DNA of 6,363 bases from CAIOZW01 sp049318845 (GTDB taxonomy: Bacteria > Acidobacteriota > Blastocatellia > RBC074), in assembly GCA_049318845.1 (NCBI GenBank), contig JBMOFH010000241.1:1-6363 (forward strand), read 5' to 3'. The notes under the pieces are model-generated. The model had not been told where the DNA came from. It saw only the letters and a list, made by a program, of their open reading frames with translations, and searched no databases. Shown one piece after another: positions 1 to 5,653 of this stretch (position 1 is its first letter; the number at the start of each line of letters is the position of its first letter). The position numbers and the translations under genes were made by a program.

Positions 1-447
1 AGCGATGGCCCGAAGGAGGCAACGGCGCCACCGGTGGTCGAGTCGACTGCACCGCCAGCATCCCCGAGTGGCCCGGGCGAGCTGAAGTCAACCGCGTCCG
101 GACTTCAGTACCAGGATCTGGTCACCGGTACTGGCCAGCGGCCAATGATCGGGCAGTCACTCCAGATTTACTATACCGGACGCCTCAAAGAGGGTGGGGA
201 ACCTTTTGACAGCGGGGTCTTCGATTTTAATCCGATGAAGGACAAGGTGATCAGAGGCTGGAATCTTGGCATCTTTGGCGACGCAGAGATTCCACCGATG
301 CGCGTCGGCGGTAAACGGAAACTGATCATCCCGCCAAGCCTTGGATATGGGAGCATGGAGTCGGGCCCGATCCCACCGAACTCAACCCTTATCTTCGACA
401 TCGAGCTGAAGAGGGTCGCCAGTGGACAGGGCCCGTTTGGTGGTTGA
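1..447 (+). CDS. FKBP-type peptidyl-prolyl cis-trans isomerase, 5' end outside window
   Basis: This enzyme catalyses cis-trans isomerisation of X-Pro peptide bonds and assists folding. The frame is open from base 1, so the gene very probably starts upstream, and 148 codons are visible. The first ~30 residues are a Pro/Ala/Ser/Thr-rich linker, as often follows a signal or lipoprotein peptide in exported FKBPs; the export signal itself would lie off the window. The FKBP domain starts at GLQYQDL and shows YYTG, PFDS, VIRGW, VGGKRKLIIP, LGYGS and LIFDIEL, which cover the usual pocket residues (Tyr, Phe-Asp, Val-Ile, Trp, Tyr, Phe). The segment between the VIRGW helix and VGGKR is longer than in FKBP12 and reads GIFGDAEIPPM. 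A GTG at 34 could be read as a start, but the nearest purine-rich tract (12-19) lies 14 nt away and the same frame continues upstream, so I treat it as internal. The gene converges on the NIPSNAP gene. Confidence 0.9.
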   Translation, partial: SDGPKEATAPPVVESTAPPASPSGPGELKSTASGLQYQDLVTGTGQRPMIGQSLQIYYTGRLKEGGEPFDSGVFDFNPMKDKVIRGWNLGIFGDAEIPPMRVGGKRKLIIPPSLGYGSMESGPIPPNSTLIFDIELKRVASGQGPFGG

Positions 448-455
448 ACAAAGCA

Positions 456-1265
456 CTAACGAATCTGCGAAAAGGAGGTCGGGCGGAGGTATGAGGCGGT
501 GATATTCGAGACGACCTCGGCATCCGCCCACTCCTTACGCCCCTTGATCCGGAGCCAGTCCGGATTGACGCGGAAGGTATCCCACGCCTTCTCGCGTGCC
601 GCCATATCGTCGAAACCGACAAGGTAGGTCAGGTTGGGCATTCGTGGCCCGATGACCATCTCACCGAAGAAGACGTTCGCAAAACCACAATCACGGAAGA
701 TCCGGATCTCTTCCTGATTGAACATCTCGATCTTGCTTCGCAGACTGGTCGGGGTCTGTGACTCATAGGTGCGAAGCTCAAAGAGGCGCCCCGGACGCCG
801 GGCATCGGTTGGTGGAACCTCCGGCTTCGGATGACCATCGAAGGCACGCAGCAACGATGATTCGTAGCGGACATACGGGATCTGCCCCGACTTGTCGAAG
901 GCCTTTGCCGCGGCGATATACTCCTGATCGGCCGCCAGTTTCTCGGTGACCGACTGTGCCTCGGCGAGGGATCGATAATCGATCAGCAGGATCAGTGACG
1001 GCGTCCGCTGTCCGGAAACAACCGAGAAGGCACCGATCGTCCCGACCCCAACCCGTTTCAGGGCTGGAATCAGGTGCTTCTCGAAATATTCGTTCGCCCT
1101 CGCCGGCTGGAGGTCGTTCCGCAGATCATAGGTTCGCAGCTCATAATAGTGGCTCGCTTCCGCTCCGCTCGTGTTGCTCATATTCGACATTCCCGTTCCA
1201 ATCCCCGGCGTCAGACCGGTCACCCCGGCGGCCAGTGTCGTCTTCAGCATCTCTCTTCGTTTCAT
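456..1265 (-). CDS. Tat-signal tandem NIPSNAP-domain protein
   Basis: The protein (269 aa) opens with a twin-arginine type leader, KRREMLKTTLAAG, a short hydrophobic stretch and a Ser/Gly/Met-rich region to about residue 36, so it is probably exported folded through the Tat system. Two homologous ferredoxin-like (dimeric alpha/beta-barrel) NIPSNAP units follow, each beginning with a diagnostic ELRTY: YYELRTYDL at 40-48 and FELRTYES at 162-169, joined by a Pro-rich linker near 144-157. Bacterial NIPSNAP proteins are widespread but have no firmly established reaction; I see no metal- or haem-binding motif that would fix one. The start is the ATG at 1265, preceded by AAAGGAGC at good spacing; a TTG one codon upstream (1268) is possible but less likely. 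The gene converges on the FKBP gene and is separated by about 170 bp from the ABC operon, so it is probably transcribed alone. Confidence 0.88.
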   Translation of the reverse strand: MKRREMLKTTLAAGVTGLTPGIGTGMSNMSNTSGAEASHYYELRTYDLRNDLQPARANEYFEKHLIPALKRVGVGTIGAFSVVSGQRTPSLILLIDYRSLAEAQSVTEKLAADQEYIAAAKAFDKSGQIPYVRYESSLLRAFDGHPKPEVPPTDARRPGRLFELRTYESQTPTSLRSKIEMFNQEEIRIFRDCGFANVFFGEMVIGPRMPNLTYLVGFDDMAAREKAWDTFRVNPDWLRIKGRKEWADAEVVSNITASYLRPTSFSQIR

Positions 1266-1273
1266 CAATTATT

Positions 1274-1281
1274 GCTCCTTT
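1274..1281 (-). promoter_or_regulatory. Ribosome binding site of the NIPSNAP gene
   Basis: On the minus strand this reads AAAGGAGC. The GGAG core ends 9 nt before the ATG at 1265 and 6 nt before the alternative TTG at 1268. Both spacings are usable; the stronger initiator favours ATG. Confidence 0.65.
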
Positions 1282-1321
1282 GGAAAAATGGTTCATCACG
1301 GCCATTCATCTGGAATTGTCG

Positions 1322-1349
1322 ATTATGAACACTGTTGCCGGACATGCAA
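1322..1349 (-). promoter_or_regulatory. Candidate sigma70-type promoter for the NIPSNAP gene
   Basis: Minus strand: TTGCAT (1349-1344), 16 nt, then CATAAT (1327-1322). The -10 matches TATAAT at 5 of 6 positions; the -35 is weak. Transcription would begin about 50 nt before the ATG at 1265. It is the best such pair in the gap, but that is a judgement by eye only. Confidence 0.35.
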
Positions 1350-1373
1350 TAAAAATCGCGGCAATTTCTCCGC
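1348..1373 (-). terminator. Weak candidate intrinsic terminator after the ABC operon
   Basis: On the minus strand GCGG (1373-1370), an 8-nt loop and CCGC (1361-1358) form a short GC stem, with a GATTTTTATT tract immediately after. It lies about 65 nt beyond the stop codon of the permease fusion. The 4-bp stem is short for an intrinsic terminator, so efficiency is doubtful. The T-rich tail runs into the -35 of the candidate NIPSNAP promoter. Confidence 0.35.
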
Positions 1374-1401
1374 AGATACCGACTTTTCAGCAAGCCAGGC
1401 A

Positions 1402-1441
1402 GGTGCTCAGTGGAGATCAGTACCACTCAGTGCCATTCAGT
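1402..1441. repeat. Four-copy 10-nt periodic repeat with TCAGT core
   Basis: TCAGT occurs at 1407, 1417, 1427 and 1437, exactly 10 nt apart; a fifth TCAG sits at 1387, in the same phase. On the minus strand the units read ACTGAATGGC, ACTGAGTGGT, ACTGATCTCC and ACTGAGCACC, so two are closely alike and two share only the core. The first minus-strand unit supplies the TGA stop of the permease fusion. Since 10 is not a multiple of 3, the successive TGA triplets fall in all three frames. Confidence 0.7.
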
Positions 1442-2939
1442 AATGGAGTGACCTCCGCCGCTCGGCCCACCTCGCCAGCCGGACAAAGGGTAGCCCCATC
1501 AGCAGGTAGAGAAGCGCGGCGATGAGCCCGGCGCCGATGTAGTCATAGTAGGTCGAGGCGAGCTGGCCATAGACCTTGGTCAGCTCGACCATGGTGATGA
1601 CAGAGACGATCGATGAGTCCTTGAAGAGGGCGATGAAATCGTTGGTGACCGGTGGAATGACAAGCCGGACCGCCTGCGGAATGATGATGTGGCGGAGGGC
1701 CTGAAGGCGCGTCAGCCCAAGCGAGAGTGCGGCCTCCATCTGGCCGGGCGGAATGGCAAGAATGCCGGCACGATAGTTCTCCGCCTCATACGCGGCATAG
1801 TTGAGGCCAAGGCCGATGACGGCGGCGGCAAGTGGTGTCAGACGGATTCCGATATTTGGGAGGCCGTAAAAGATCAGATAGAGCTGGATCAGCAGCGGAG
1901 TGCCGCGAAAGAGTTCGACGTAGAGGCGTGCGAGCCAGGTGAGTGGCCGGCTGGCATAGAGATTGAGCAGGGCGATCAGCAGGCCCAGTGCCATCGCAAG
2001 CGCCATCCCGAGAAGCGAGATGAGCAGGGTCATCGGGACACCCTGGAGGAGCATCGGTCGAAGGTAGGTGGCGTAACGGCGAAGCCGGTCACGCCAGGTC
2101 AGCTTCTGCGTCACCAGTCCTGCATACTCAGCGAGCGCTGTCGACTTTGCTCCCGCGCTTGTCAGGCGGGCAAAGAGCCGTCCCGTCTCGGAGTTCCAGA
2201 TTCCCCATTTTTCGTAGATTCGTTGCAATTCGCCGGAGCGCATCAGTTCGAGTAGTCCGGCGTTGACCTGCGCAAGGAGGGCTGGATCGTCCGGACGTAC
2301 ACCGATCCCATACTCGATCGCGCCAATCACCGGACCGGCGAACTTCAGGCCCGGATGGGGTGAACTGTAGTAGACGGCAATCGGCCAGTCCATCAGCACC
2401 GCTTCGAGCCGGCCGATTGCGAGATCATCGTAGGCGTTGTTCTGATTCTCGTAGGTGCGAATGTCGATCCCCACCTCCGCCTCGAGCATCCTCTGGGCAA
2501 GTGAAAACTTGAGCGTTCCGACGGCGCGCCCCTTCAGGTCGGCGAGACGCGTAATCGACGGTTCATCTGCCCGGACACTGAGCTGTTCGCCGCAGGCATA
2601 ATAGGGGATCGAGAAACTTATCCGCGCACGGCGGTCGGCAGTGATCTCGAGGCCATTAACGGCGAGGTCATAATTTCCACGAAGTAGTCCGGGGATGAGG
2701 CCGTCCCACTGGTTCTGAACGAAGACAGATTGTCGACCGAGGCGGCCCGCGAGTGCGGCCATCAGATCGACCTCGAAGCCAATTATCCGCCGAGGATCCT
2801 GCAGATCGGGCAGCAGGTATGGCGCCCCGCCCTCCGCATCTCCCCCCCATTTTAGTGGTGTCTGGGGCGTCGAGTCCTGGGCCGCCGTGGGAGCGACAAA
2901 CAGCGAAAGTATGAGCAGCAGAAGTATCGCGCGCGTCAC
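1437..2939 (-). CDS. Amino acid ABC transporter, substrate-binding protein fused to permease
   Basis: A 500-aa polypeptide combining two usually separate subunits of a polar amino acid importer. Residues 1-20 are a signal peptide ending PTAA. Residues ~28-248 form a family-3 (SBP_bac_3, type II) binding domain with GFEVDL (54-59), NGLEITADRR (95-104) and SIPYY (110-114). By alignment from memory to LAO-binding protein, R103 and D184 fall at the positions that hold the ligand's carboxylate and amino groups, which supports an alpha-amino acid ligand. Residues ~293-488 are a HisM/GlnP-type permease with ELFRGTPLLIQL (342-353) and the ATPase-docking EAA loop (about 386-426, containing EAALSLGLT and IIIPQA). 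The GTG start overlaps the stop of the ATPase gene by 4 nt and has GGAGG 5 nt upstream, implying translational coupling. Such fusions are known, for example GlnPQ of lactic acid bacteria; a permease homodimer would carry two binding domains outside the membrane. The exact substrate is not determinable from sequence. Confidence 0.93.
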   Translation of the reverse strand: MTRAILLLLILSLFVAPTAAQDSTPQTPLKWGGDAEGGAPYLLPDLQDPRRIIGFEVDLMAALAGRLGRQSVFVQNQWDGLIPGLLRGNYDLAVNGLEITADRRARISFSIPYYACGEQLSVRADEPSITRLADLKGRAVGTLKFSLAQRMLEAEVGIDIRTYENQNNAYDDLAIGRLEAVLMDWPIAVYYSSPHPGLKFAGPVIGAIEYGIGVRPDDPALLAQVNAGLLELMRSGELQRIYEKWGIWNSETGRLFARLTSAGAKSTALAEYAGLVTQKLTWRDRLRRYATYLRPMLLQGVPMTLLISLLGMALAMALGLLIALLNLYASRPLTWLARLYVELFRGTPLLIQLYLIFYGLPNIGIRLTPLAAAVIGLGLNYAAYEAENYRAGILAIPPGQMEAALSLGLTRLQALRHIIIPQAVRLVIPPVTNDFIALFKDSSIVSVITMVELTKVYGQLASTYYDYIGAGLIAALLYLLMGLPFVRLARWAERRRSLHY

Positions 2940-3682
2940 AGATACCTCCGCAGCAGCTCCCGTGTCCGTGGGTCACGCGGTTCAGTGAAGATCTGTTCAG
3001 GCGTGCCGCTCTCGATCAACCGTCCGTCGATCAGTACGACAACGCGGTCGGCGACTTCGCGTGCGAACTTCATCTCGTGAGTGACGACGATCTGCGTCAT
3101 GCCCTCATCGTCCAGCTGGCGCATAATCTGCAAGACCTCGCCAACAAGGCCGGGATCGAGTGCTGAGGTCGGTTCGTCGTAGAGCATGACCCGCGGCGAC
3201 ATGGCGAGGGCACGAGCGATGGCCGCTCGCTGCTGCTGACCGCCCGAGAGCTGTGACGGATAGAAATCGAGCCGGTCACCCAGTCCAACCTTGGCGAGCA
3301 GTCTCCGTGCGCGTTCGACAGACTCTTCACGCGTCATCCCCTTGACGATCCGTGGCGCGAGCGCGACATTCCCGAGTGCAGTCAGGTGCGGAAAGAGTTG
3401 AAAGGACTGAAAGACCATCCCCACCTCCTCGCGAAGTCGTCGCAACCCCGGCGCAAGGTTACGCGGAGACTGGTCGCCACCCATCCTCAACTGAAAATCA
3501 CCGATGCGGACCTCCCCCTCGTCAAAGAGCTCCAGCCCGTTCAGACAACGAAGCAGCGTCGACTTGCCGCAACCTGACGGGCCGATGATGACGGTCAGCT
3601 CCGACGCCTCCACCTTCAGGGTTACCGCATCGAGCGCCCTCGTCTTGCCGTATCTTTTGGTCAATCCATCGACAGTGATCAC
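2936..3682 (-). CDS. Polar amino acid ABC transporter ATP-binding protein
   Basis: A 248-aa cytoplasmic ATPase that powers import through the adjacent fused binding protein/permease. All nucleotide-binding motifs are intact: Walker A GPSGCGKST (34-42), Q-loop FQ (91-92), signature LSGGQQQR (145-152), Walker B VMLYDEPTS (165-173) with catalytic E170, D-loop SALD (173-176) and switch H202 in THEMKFA. FQSFQLFPHLTALGNV and THEMKFAREVADRVV are typical of the GlnQ/HisP/ArtP subfamily, and the length is normal for it. The region around 64-83 (RMGGDQSPRNLAPGLRRLR) is slightly extended. The start is the GTG at 3682; an ATG at about 3703 is in another frame. The upstream GGGGGTG is a mediocre ribosome binding site. 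First gene of a two-gene operon whose downstream partner overlaps by 4 nt. Full-length motifs leave little doubt on family; substrate is undetermined. Confidence 0.95.
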   Translation of the reverse strand: MITVDGLTKRYGKTRALDAVTLKVEASELTVIIGPSGCGKSTLLRCLNGLELFDEGEVRIGDFQLRMGGDQSPRNLAPGLRRLREEVGMVFQSFQLFPHLTALGNVALAPRIVKGMTREESVERARRLLAKVGLGDRLDFYPSQLSGGQQQRAAIARALAMSPRVMLYDEPTSALDPGLVGEVLQIMRQLDDEGMTQIVVTHEMKFAREVADRVVVLIDGRLIESGTPEQIFTEPRDPRTRELLRRYL

Positions 3683-3718
3683 GTCGCTTCACCCCCGTCA
3701 TAATCCGCGCCCGGCGCA

Positions 3719-3748
3719 GGTTATCACAATCCGATCGCAAACATAACC
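3719..3748. promoter_or_regulatory. 30-bp dyad in the ABC operon leader, possible operator
   Basis: GGTTAT (3719-3724) and ATAACC (3743-3748) form a perfect 6-bp inverted repeat separated by 18 nt, with the palindrome CGATCG (3732-3737) inside but slightly off centre. It lies 36 nt upstream of the ATPase start. The geometry would fit two half-sites of a dimeric regulator, but no regulator gene is in the window and no family-specific motif was recognised. Confidence 0.3.
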
Positions 3749-3810
3749 GCGGCATCTCCACATACTCTCTGGCCGCTCTCTGGCTGGGCCCCGACCAGGC
3801 CCCCCACGGC

Positions 3811-3820
3811 GATCGCAAGT
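3811..3820. repeat. Left target-site duplication of the 3821-4041 element
   Basis: GATCGCAAGT, repeated as GATCGCAAGC at 4042-4051 (9 of 10 identical). It touches the left terminal inverted repeat with no gap. A related CGATCGCAA also occurs at 3732-3740, so part of the match might reflect a locally recurring motif. Confidence 0.55.
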
Positions 3821-3839
3821 CAGGGCAATCGCATTAAGC

Positions 3840-3845
3840 ATTATA
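3840..3845 (-). promoter_or_regulatory. Consensus -10 hexamer pointing out of the element toward the ABC operon
   Basis: The minus strand reads TATAAT exactly. No recognisable -35 hexamer occurs 16-18 nt upstream, so it may be chance in an AT-rich end. If used, transcription would start about 150 nt before the ATPase gene and pass through the 3719-3748 dyad. Confidence 0.2.
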
Positions 3846-3903
3846 AATATGCCTGACAAATAGGAGATGACAGAGCCGATATAGAGTTTTCTGGATGCGT
3901 GGG

Positions 3904-4010
3904 CTGGGTGCGCGGACCTCCGGTCCGCATGTCCCCCGCACAGAGCCGCTTTGAGATTAAATGGAGCGGTGAAACTTGAAGACATGCGGGCCGGAGGCCC
4001 GCGCACCCAG
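3904..4010. repeat. REPIN-like inverted pair of hairpin-forming 30-bp arms
   Basis: Arm 1 (3904-3933) and arm 2 (3981-4010) are inverted copies with 28 of 30 matches and a 47-nt centre. Each arm is itself a hairpin: GCGGACC/TCC/GGTCCGC at 3912-3928 and GCGGGCC/GGA/GGCCCGC at 3986-4002, both with 7-bp stems and 3-nt loops. The two mismatches between arms (A3916 and T3924 in arm 1) pair with each other, so an A-T pair in one arm replaces a G-C pair in the other. The centre holds a further short stem, CCGCT (3946-3950) with AGCGG (3965-3969). Unpaired flanks CTGGGTGC and ATGTC are conserved too. The layout matches the REP-doublet (REPIN) architecture; the RAYT transposase that usually moves such repeats is absent here. 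Confidence 0.75.
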
Positions 4011-4041
4011 GGAGCCTTACTCTTAAAAAGCGATCGCCCTG

Positions 4042-4051
4042 GATCGCAAGC
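4042..4051. repeat. Right target-site duplication of the 3821-4041 element
   Basis: GATCGCAAGC, the partner of GATCGCAAGT at 3811-3820, directly adjoining the right terminal inverted repeat. The only difference is the final base. Confidence 0.55.
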
Positions 4052-4082
4052 ACTTCTGCCAGGAATAGACGACCAATCGACT

Positions 4083-4096
4083 TGCCATTTGCCATT
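4083..4096. repeat. Two tandem TTGCCAT heptamers
   Basis: TTGCCAT occurs twice back to back, followed by TTG, about 110 nt before the APC permease start. It may be chance or part of its regulatory region. CAACTGGG is also repeated nearby (4142-4149 and 4173-4180). The rest of 4052-4204 shows nothing else recognisable beyond the candidate promoter. Confidence 0.4.
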
Positions 4097-4135
4097 TGAA
4101 TCAGTAAATGTGACATTGTCGTGTCGTTCCCCGGG

Positions 4136-4164
4136 TTGCAGCAACTGGGCTTCAACAACATATT
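4136..4164 (+). promoter_or_regulatory. Weak candidate promoter for the APC permease gene
   Basis: TTGCAG (4136-4141), 17 nt, CATATT (4159-4164): each hexamer matches the sigma70 consensus at only 4 of 6 positions. The position, about 40 nt before the preferred ATG at 4205, is suitable. If correct, the GTG at 4121 could not be the start, as it would lie upstream of the transcript. Confidence 0.25.
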
Positions 4165-4204
4165 AACTGTAACAACTGGGATGGAGTGGAGAGCTGGAAG
4201 AGAA

Positions 4205-5617
4205 ATGGCCTCATCATCTGCGTCGCTGAAAAGGGCACTCCGGCTGCCCGACCTGATACTCCTCAACATCGTCGCCGTCTACACTCCGAGCACTCTGGCG
4301 CAGAACCTGCCCTTTGGTAATATCGGGTTGCTGGTCTGGGGGCTCGGGATGGTCGCGTTCATGTGGCCCTATGCGGCGGCGATCAGCGAACTCTCACGAA
4401 TCGCGCCACGCGAAGGAGGAGTCTACGCCTGGACACATCAGGCCTTCGGCGACTTCCACGGCTTTCTCTGTGGCTGGTGCTACTGGGTCAACACCTTCCT
4501 CTACGTGCCAAGTGTCTTCCTTGGGATCGCGGCGGTGATGTCGCTACTCGGCGGTACCCGGACCGCCTGGCTCAACGAGCAGCCGTGGGTAGTAGGCAGC
4601 CTCGCGATCGGCACCCTCTGGCTCTCGGCTTCACTCCACCTGATTGGTCTTCGACAGGGGAAGTGGCTGCAGAACATCGGTGCAATCGGGCGACTGACGA
4701 TGGCTGGCGCAATCCTCGCCGCCGCGATCTGGAAGCTGATCGAACCGGCAACTACCGGGGGCTCGACGATGATCTCCGGCCCACCGGCGGAGGAGATGGA
4801 CTTCTGGCGCAAAGCGGCACTCTGGCCCTTCACGCTCAATGCCCTGGTCGGACTCGACCTCGGGGCGGCGATGAGCGAGGAGGCAGACGCTCCGTCGCGT
4901 GACATTCCGCGCTCACTGCTGATTGGTGGACTGGCGGTCGGCGCCTGCTACCTGCTGACCTACGGCGCACTTCTCGTAATCGGCTTCGATGGAACCAATG
5001 TGATCTATGGTCACGTCCTGGCAATCAATTCGGTCATCACCCGGCCCGATCACGCGCTGACGGCATTTCTCGGCACCCTGATCATCATCGTCGAGTTGCT
5101 CGGTCTGCTCGGAAGCGGTGCGGCCTGGCTCGCCGCTCCGGCTCGGGTTCCGTTCGCGATTGGGATCGACCACTACCTGCCGAAAGCTTTTGCACGCGTT
5201 CATCCCCGCTATGGCACCCCCTACGTCGCACTGCTCGTCCAGGCGGGAGTCGCGACGGCGCTCATCCTTGTCAACATCTACGGCGCATCTCTGCAGGAGG
5301 CCTATCTCGCGCTGCTCGGCGGCTCGATCGTCCTTGTAATGGTCCCCTACCTCTATCTTTTTGGCGCGTGGAGGCGACTATGCCAGGAGCGAGGAGACGT
5401 CGGCTCACTGGTCGCAATCCTGAGCCGCACCGGGATCGTCGCTACAACCTGCGGCATGATCGCCTGCTTCATTCCACCTCCCGTCGTCGCCGGTATCGTC
5501 GGATTCGAGCTGAAGATCATCGGCTCGGTCCTGGTAATGCTGATCGGCGGGCTTGTAATCTACTATTGGGAGCGAAAGTCCAACACCAAACAGATACCCG
5601 GCGGTAACGATCGCTGA
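4205..5617 (+). CDS. APC-superfamily amino acid/polyamine permease
   Basis: A 470-aa inner-membrane secondary transporter of the AA_permease_2 type, with about 12 hydrophobic segments as usual for the family. Visible hallmarks are EGGVYAW (70-76) after the second helix, the acidic motif SEEADAPSRDIPRS (224-237) and the loop PFAIGIDHYLPKAFARVHP (316-334) followed by YGTPYVALL. A short positive tail, YYWERKSNTKQ, ends it. The frame extends upstream to a GTG at 4121, but the ATG at 4205 is preferred: the protein then starts MASSSASLKRALRLPDL, the normal short tail before helix 1 in this family, and a purine-rich GGAGAG...GGAAGAG tract precedes it. An ATG at 4181 is also possible. The substrate cannot be assigned; amino acids or polyamines are both plausible. 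It is divergent from the ABC importer across the MITE-like element and converges, with a 36-bp gap, on the CBM9-like gene. No good terminator is seen there. Confidence 0.9.
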   Translation: MASSSASLKRALRLPDLILLNIVAVYTPSTLAQNLPFGNIGLLVWGLGMVAFMWPYAAAISELSRIAPREGGVYAWTHQAFGDFHGFLCGWCYWVNTFLYVPSVFLGIAAVMSLLGGTRTAWLNEQPWVVGSLAIGTLWLSASLHLIGLRQGKWLQNIGAIGRLTMAGAILAAAIWKLIEPATTGGSTMISGPPAEEMDFWRKAALWPFTLNALVGLDLGAAMSEEADAPSRDIPRSLLIGGLAVGACYLLTYGALLVIGFDGTNVIYGHVLAINSVITRPDHALTAFLGTLIIIVELLGLLGSGAAWLAAPARVPFAIGIDHYLPKAFARVHPRYGTPYVALLVQAGVATALILVNIYGASLQEAYLALLGGSIVLVMVPYLYLFGAWRRLCQERGDVGSLVAILSRTGIVATTCGMIACFIPPPVVAGIVGFELKIIGSVLVMLIGGLVIYYWERKSNTKQIPGGNDR

Positions 5618-5653
5618 GGCGGGGGGATCGTCCACCGCTCGCTTCCCTGCCCC

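Larger units (their letters stand above)
3821..4041. mobile_element. 221-bp MITE-like non-autonomous transposable element
   Basis: The left end reads CAGGGCAATCGC (3821-3832) and the reverse complement of the right end reads CAGGGCGATCGC (4041-4030), 11 of 12 identical. Both continue inward to TTAAG after a 2-nt length difference. The ends are immediately bounded by a 10-bp direct repeat (9/10). No believable gene lies inside: open frames crossing it are short, run through palindromes and lack recognisable domains. From memory, CAGGG ends with 8-10 bp duplications resemble ISAs1-family transposons, so a trans-acting ISAs1-like transposase is the leading guess; this is not shown by the window. 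The left 80 bp is AT-rich, and the middle-to-right part carries a nested REP-like inverted pair (3904-4010). It sits between the divergent ABC operon and APC permease genes. Confidence 0.6.

Noticed and set aside
34..36. GTG at 34 as the FKBP start
   Set aside because: The frame is open to base 1 with the same Pro/Ala-rich composition, and the nearest GGAGG is too far upstream (14 nt). A truncated gene at the window edge is simpler.
1689..2255. 188-codon open frame opposite the permease fusion
   Set aside because: It is antisense to a well-conserved permease, has low-complexity charged composition typical of a shadow frame, and no domain.
3904..4010. CRISPR array or intrinsic bidirectional terminator
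   Set aside because: There are only two repeats, in inverted rather than direct order, and neither hairpin is followed by a T-tract.
3809..4037. GCGATCGC octamers (3809-3816, 4030-4037) as evidence of a cyanobacterial HIP1 genome
   Set aside because: I noticed only these two, both at the boundary of the mobile element; the rest of the window shows no such enrichment.
4121..4204. GTG at 4121 as the permease start
   Set aside because: It would add 28 residues not typical before helix 1, and lacks a ribosome binding site; ATG 4205 fits better.
3698..4269. Open frames on both strands through the 3683-4204 gap (for example minus 3841-4269 and plus 3951-4166)
   Set aside because: They run through palindromic repeats, contain no recognisable domain, and one overlaps the start of the APC permease. 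The mirrored GGPRTQ peptides simply reflect the inverted arms.
5618..5653. Terminator between the convergent permease and CBM9-like genes
   Set aside because: Only a 4-bp GCGG/CCGC pairing with no T-run on either side; too weak to call.
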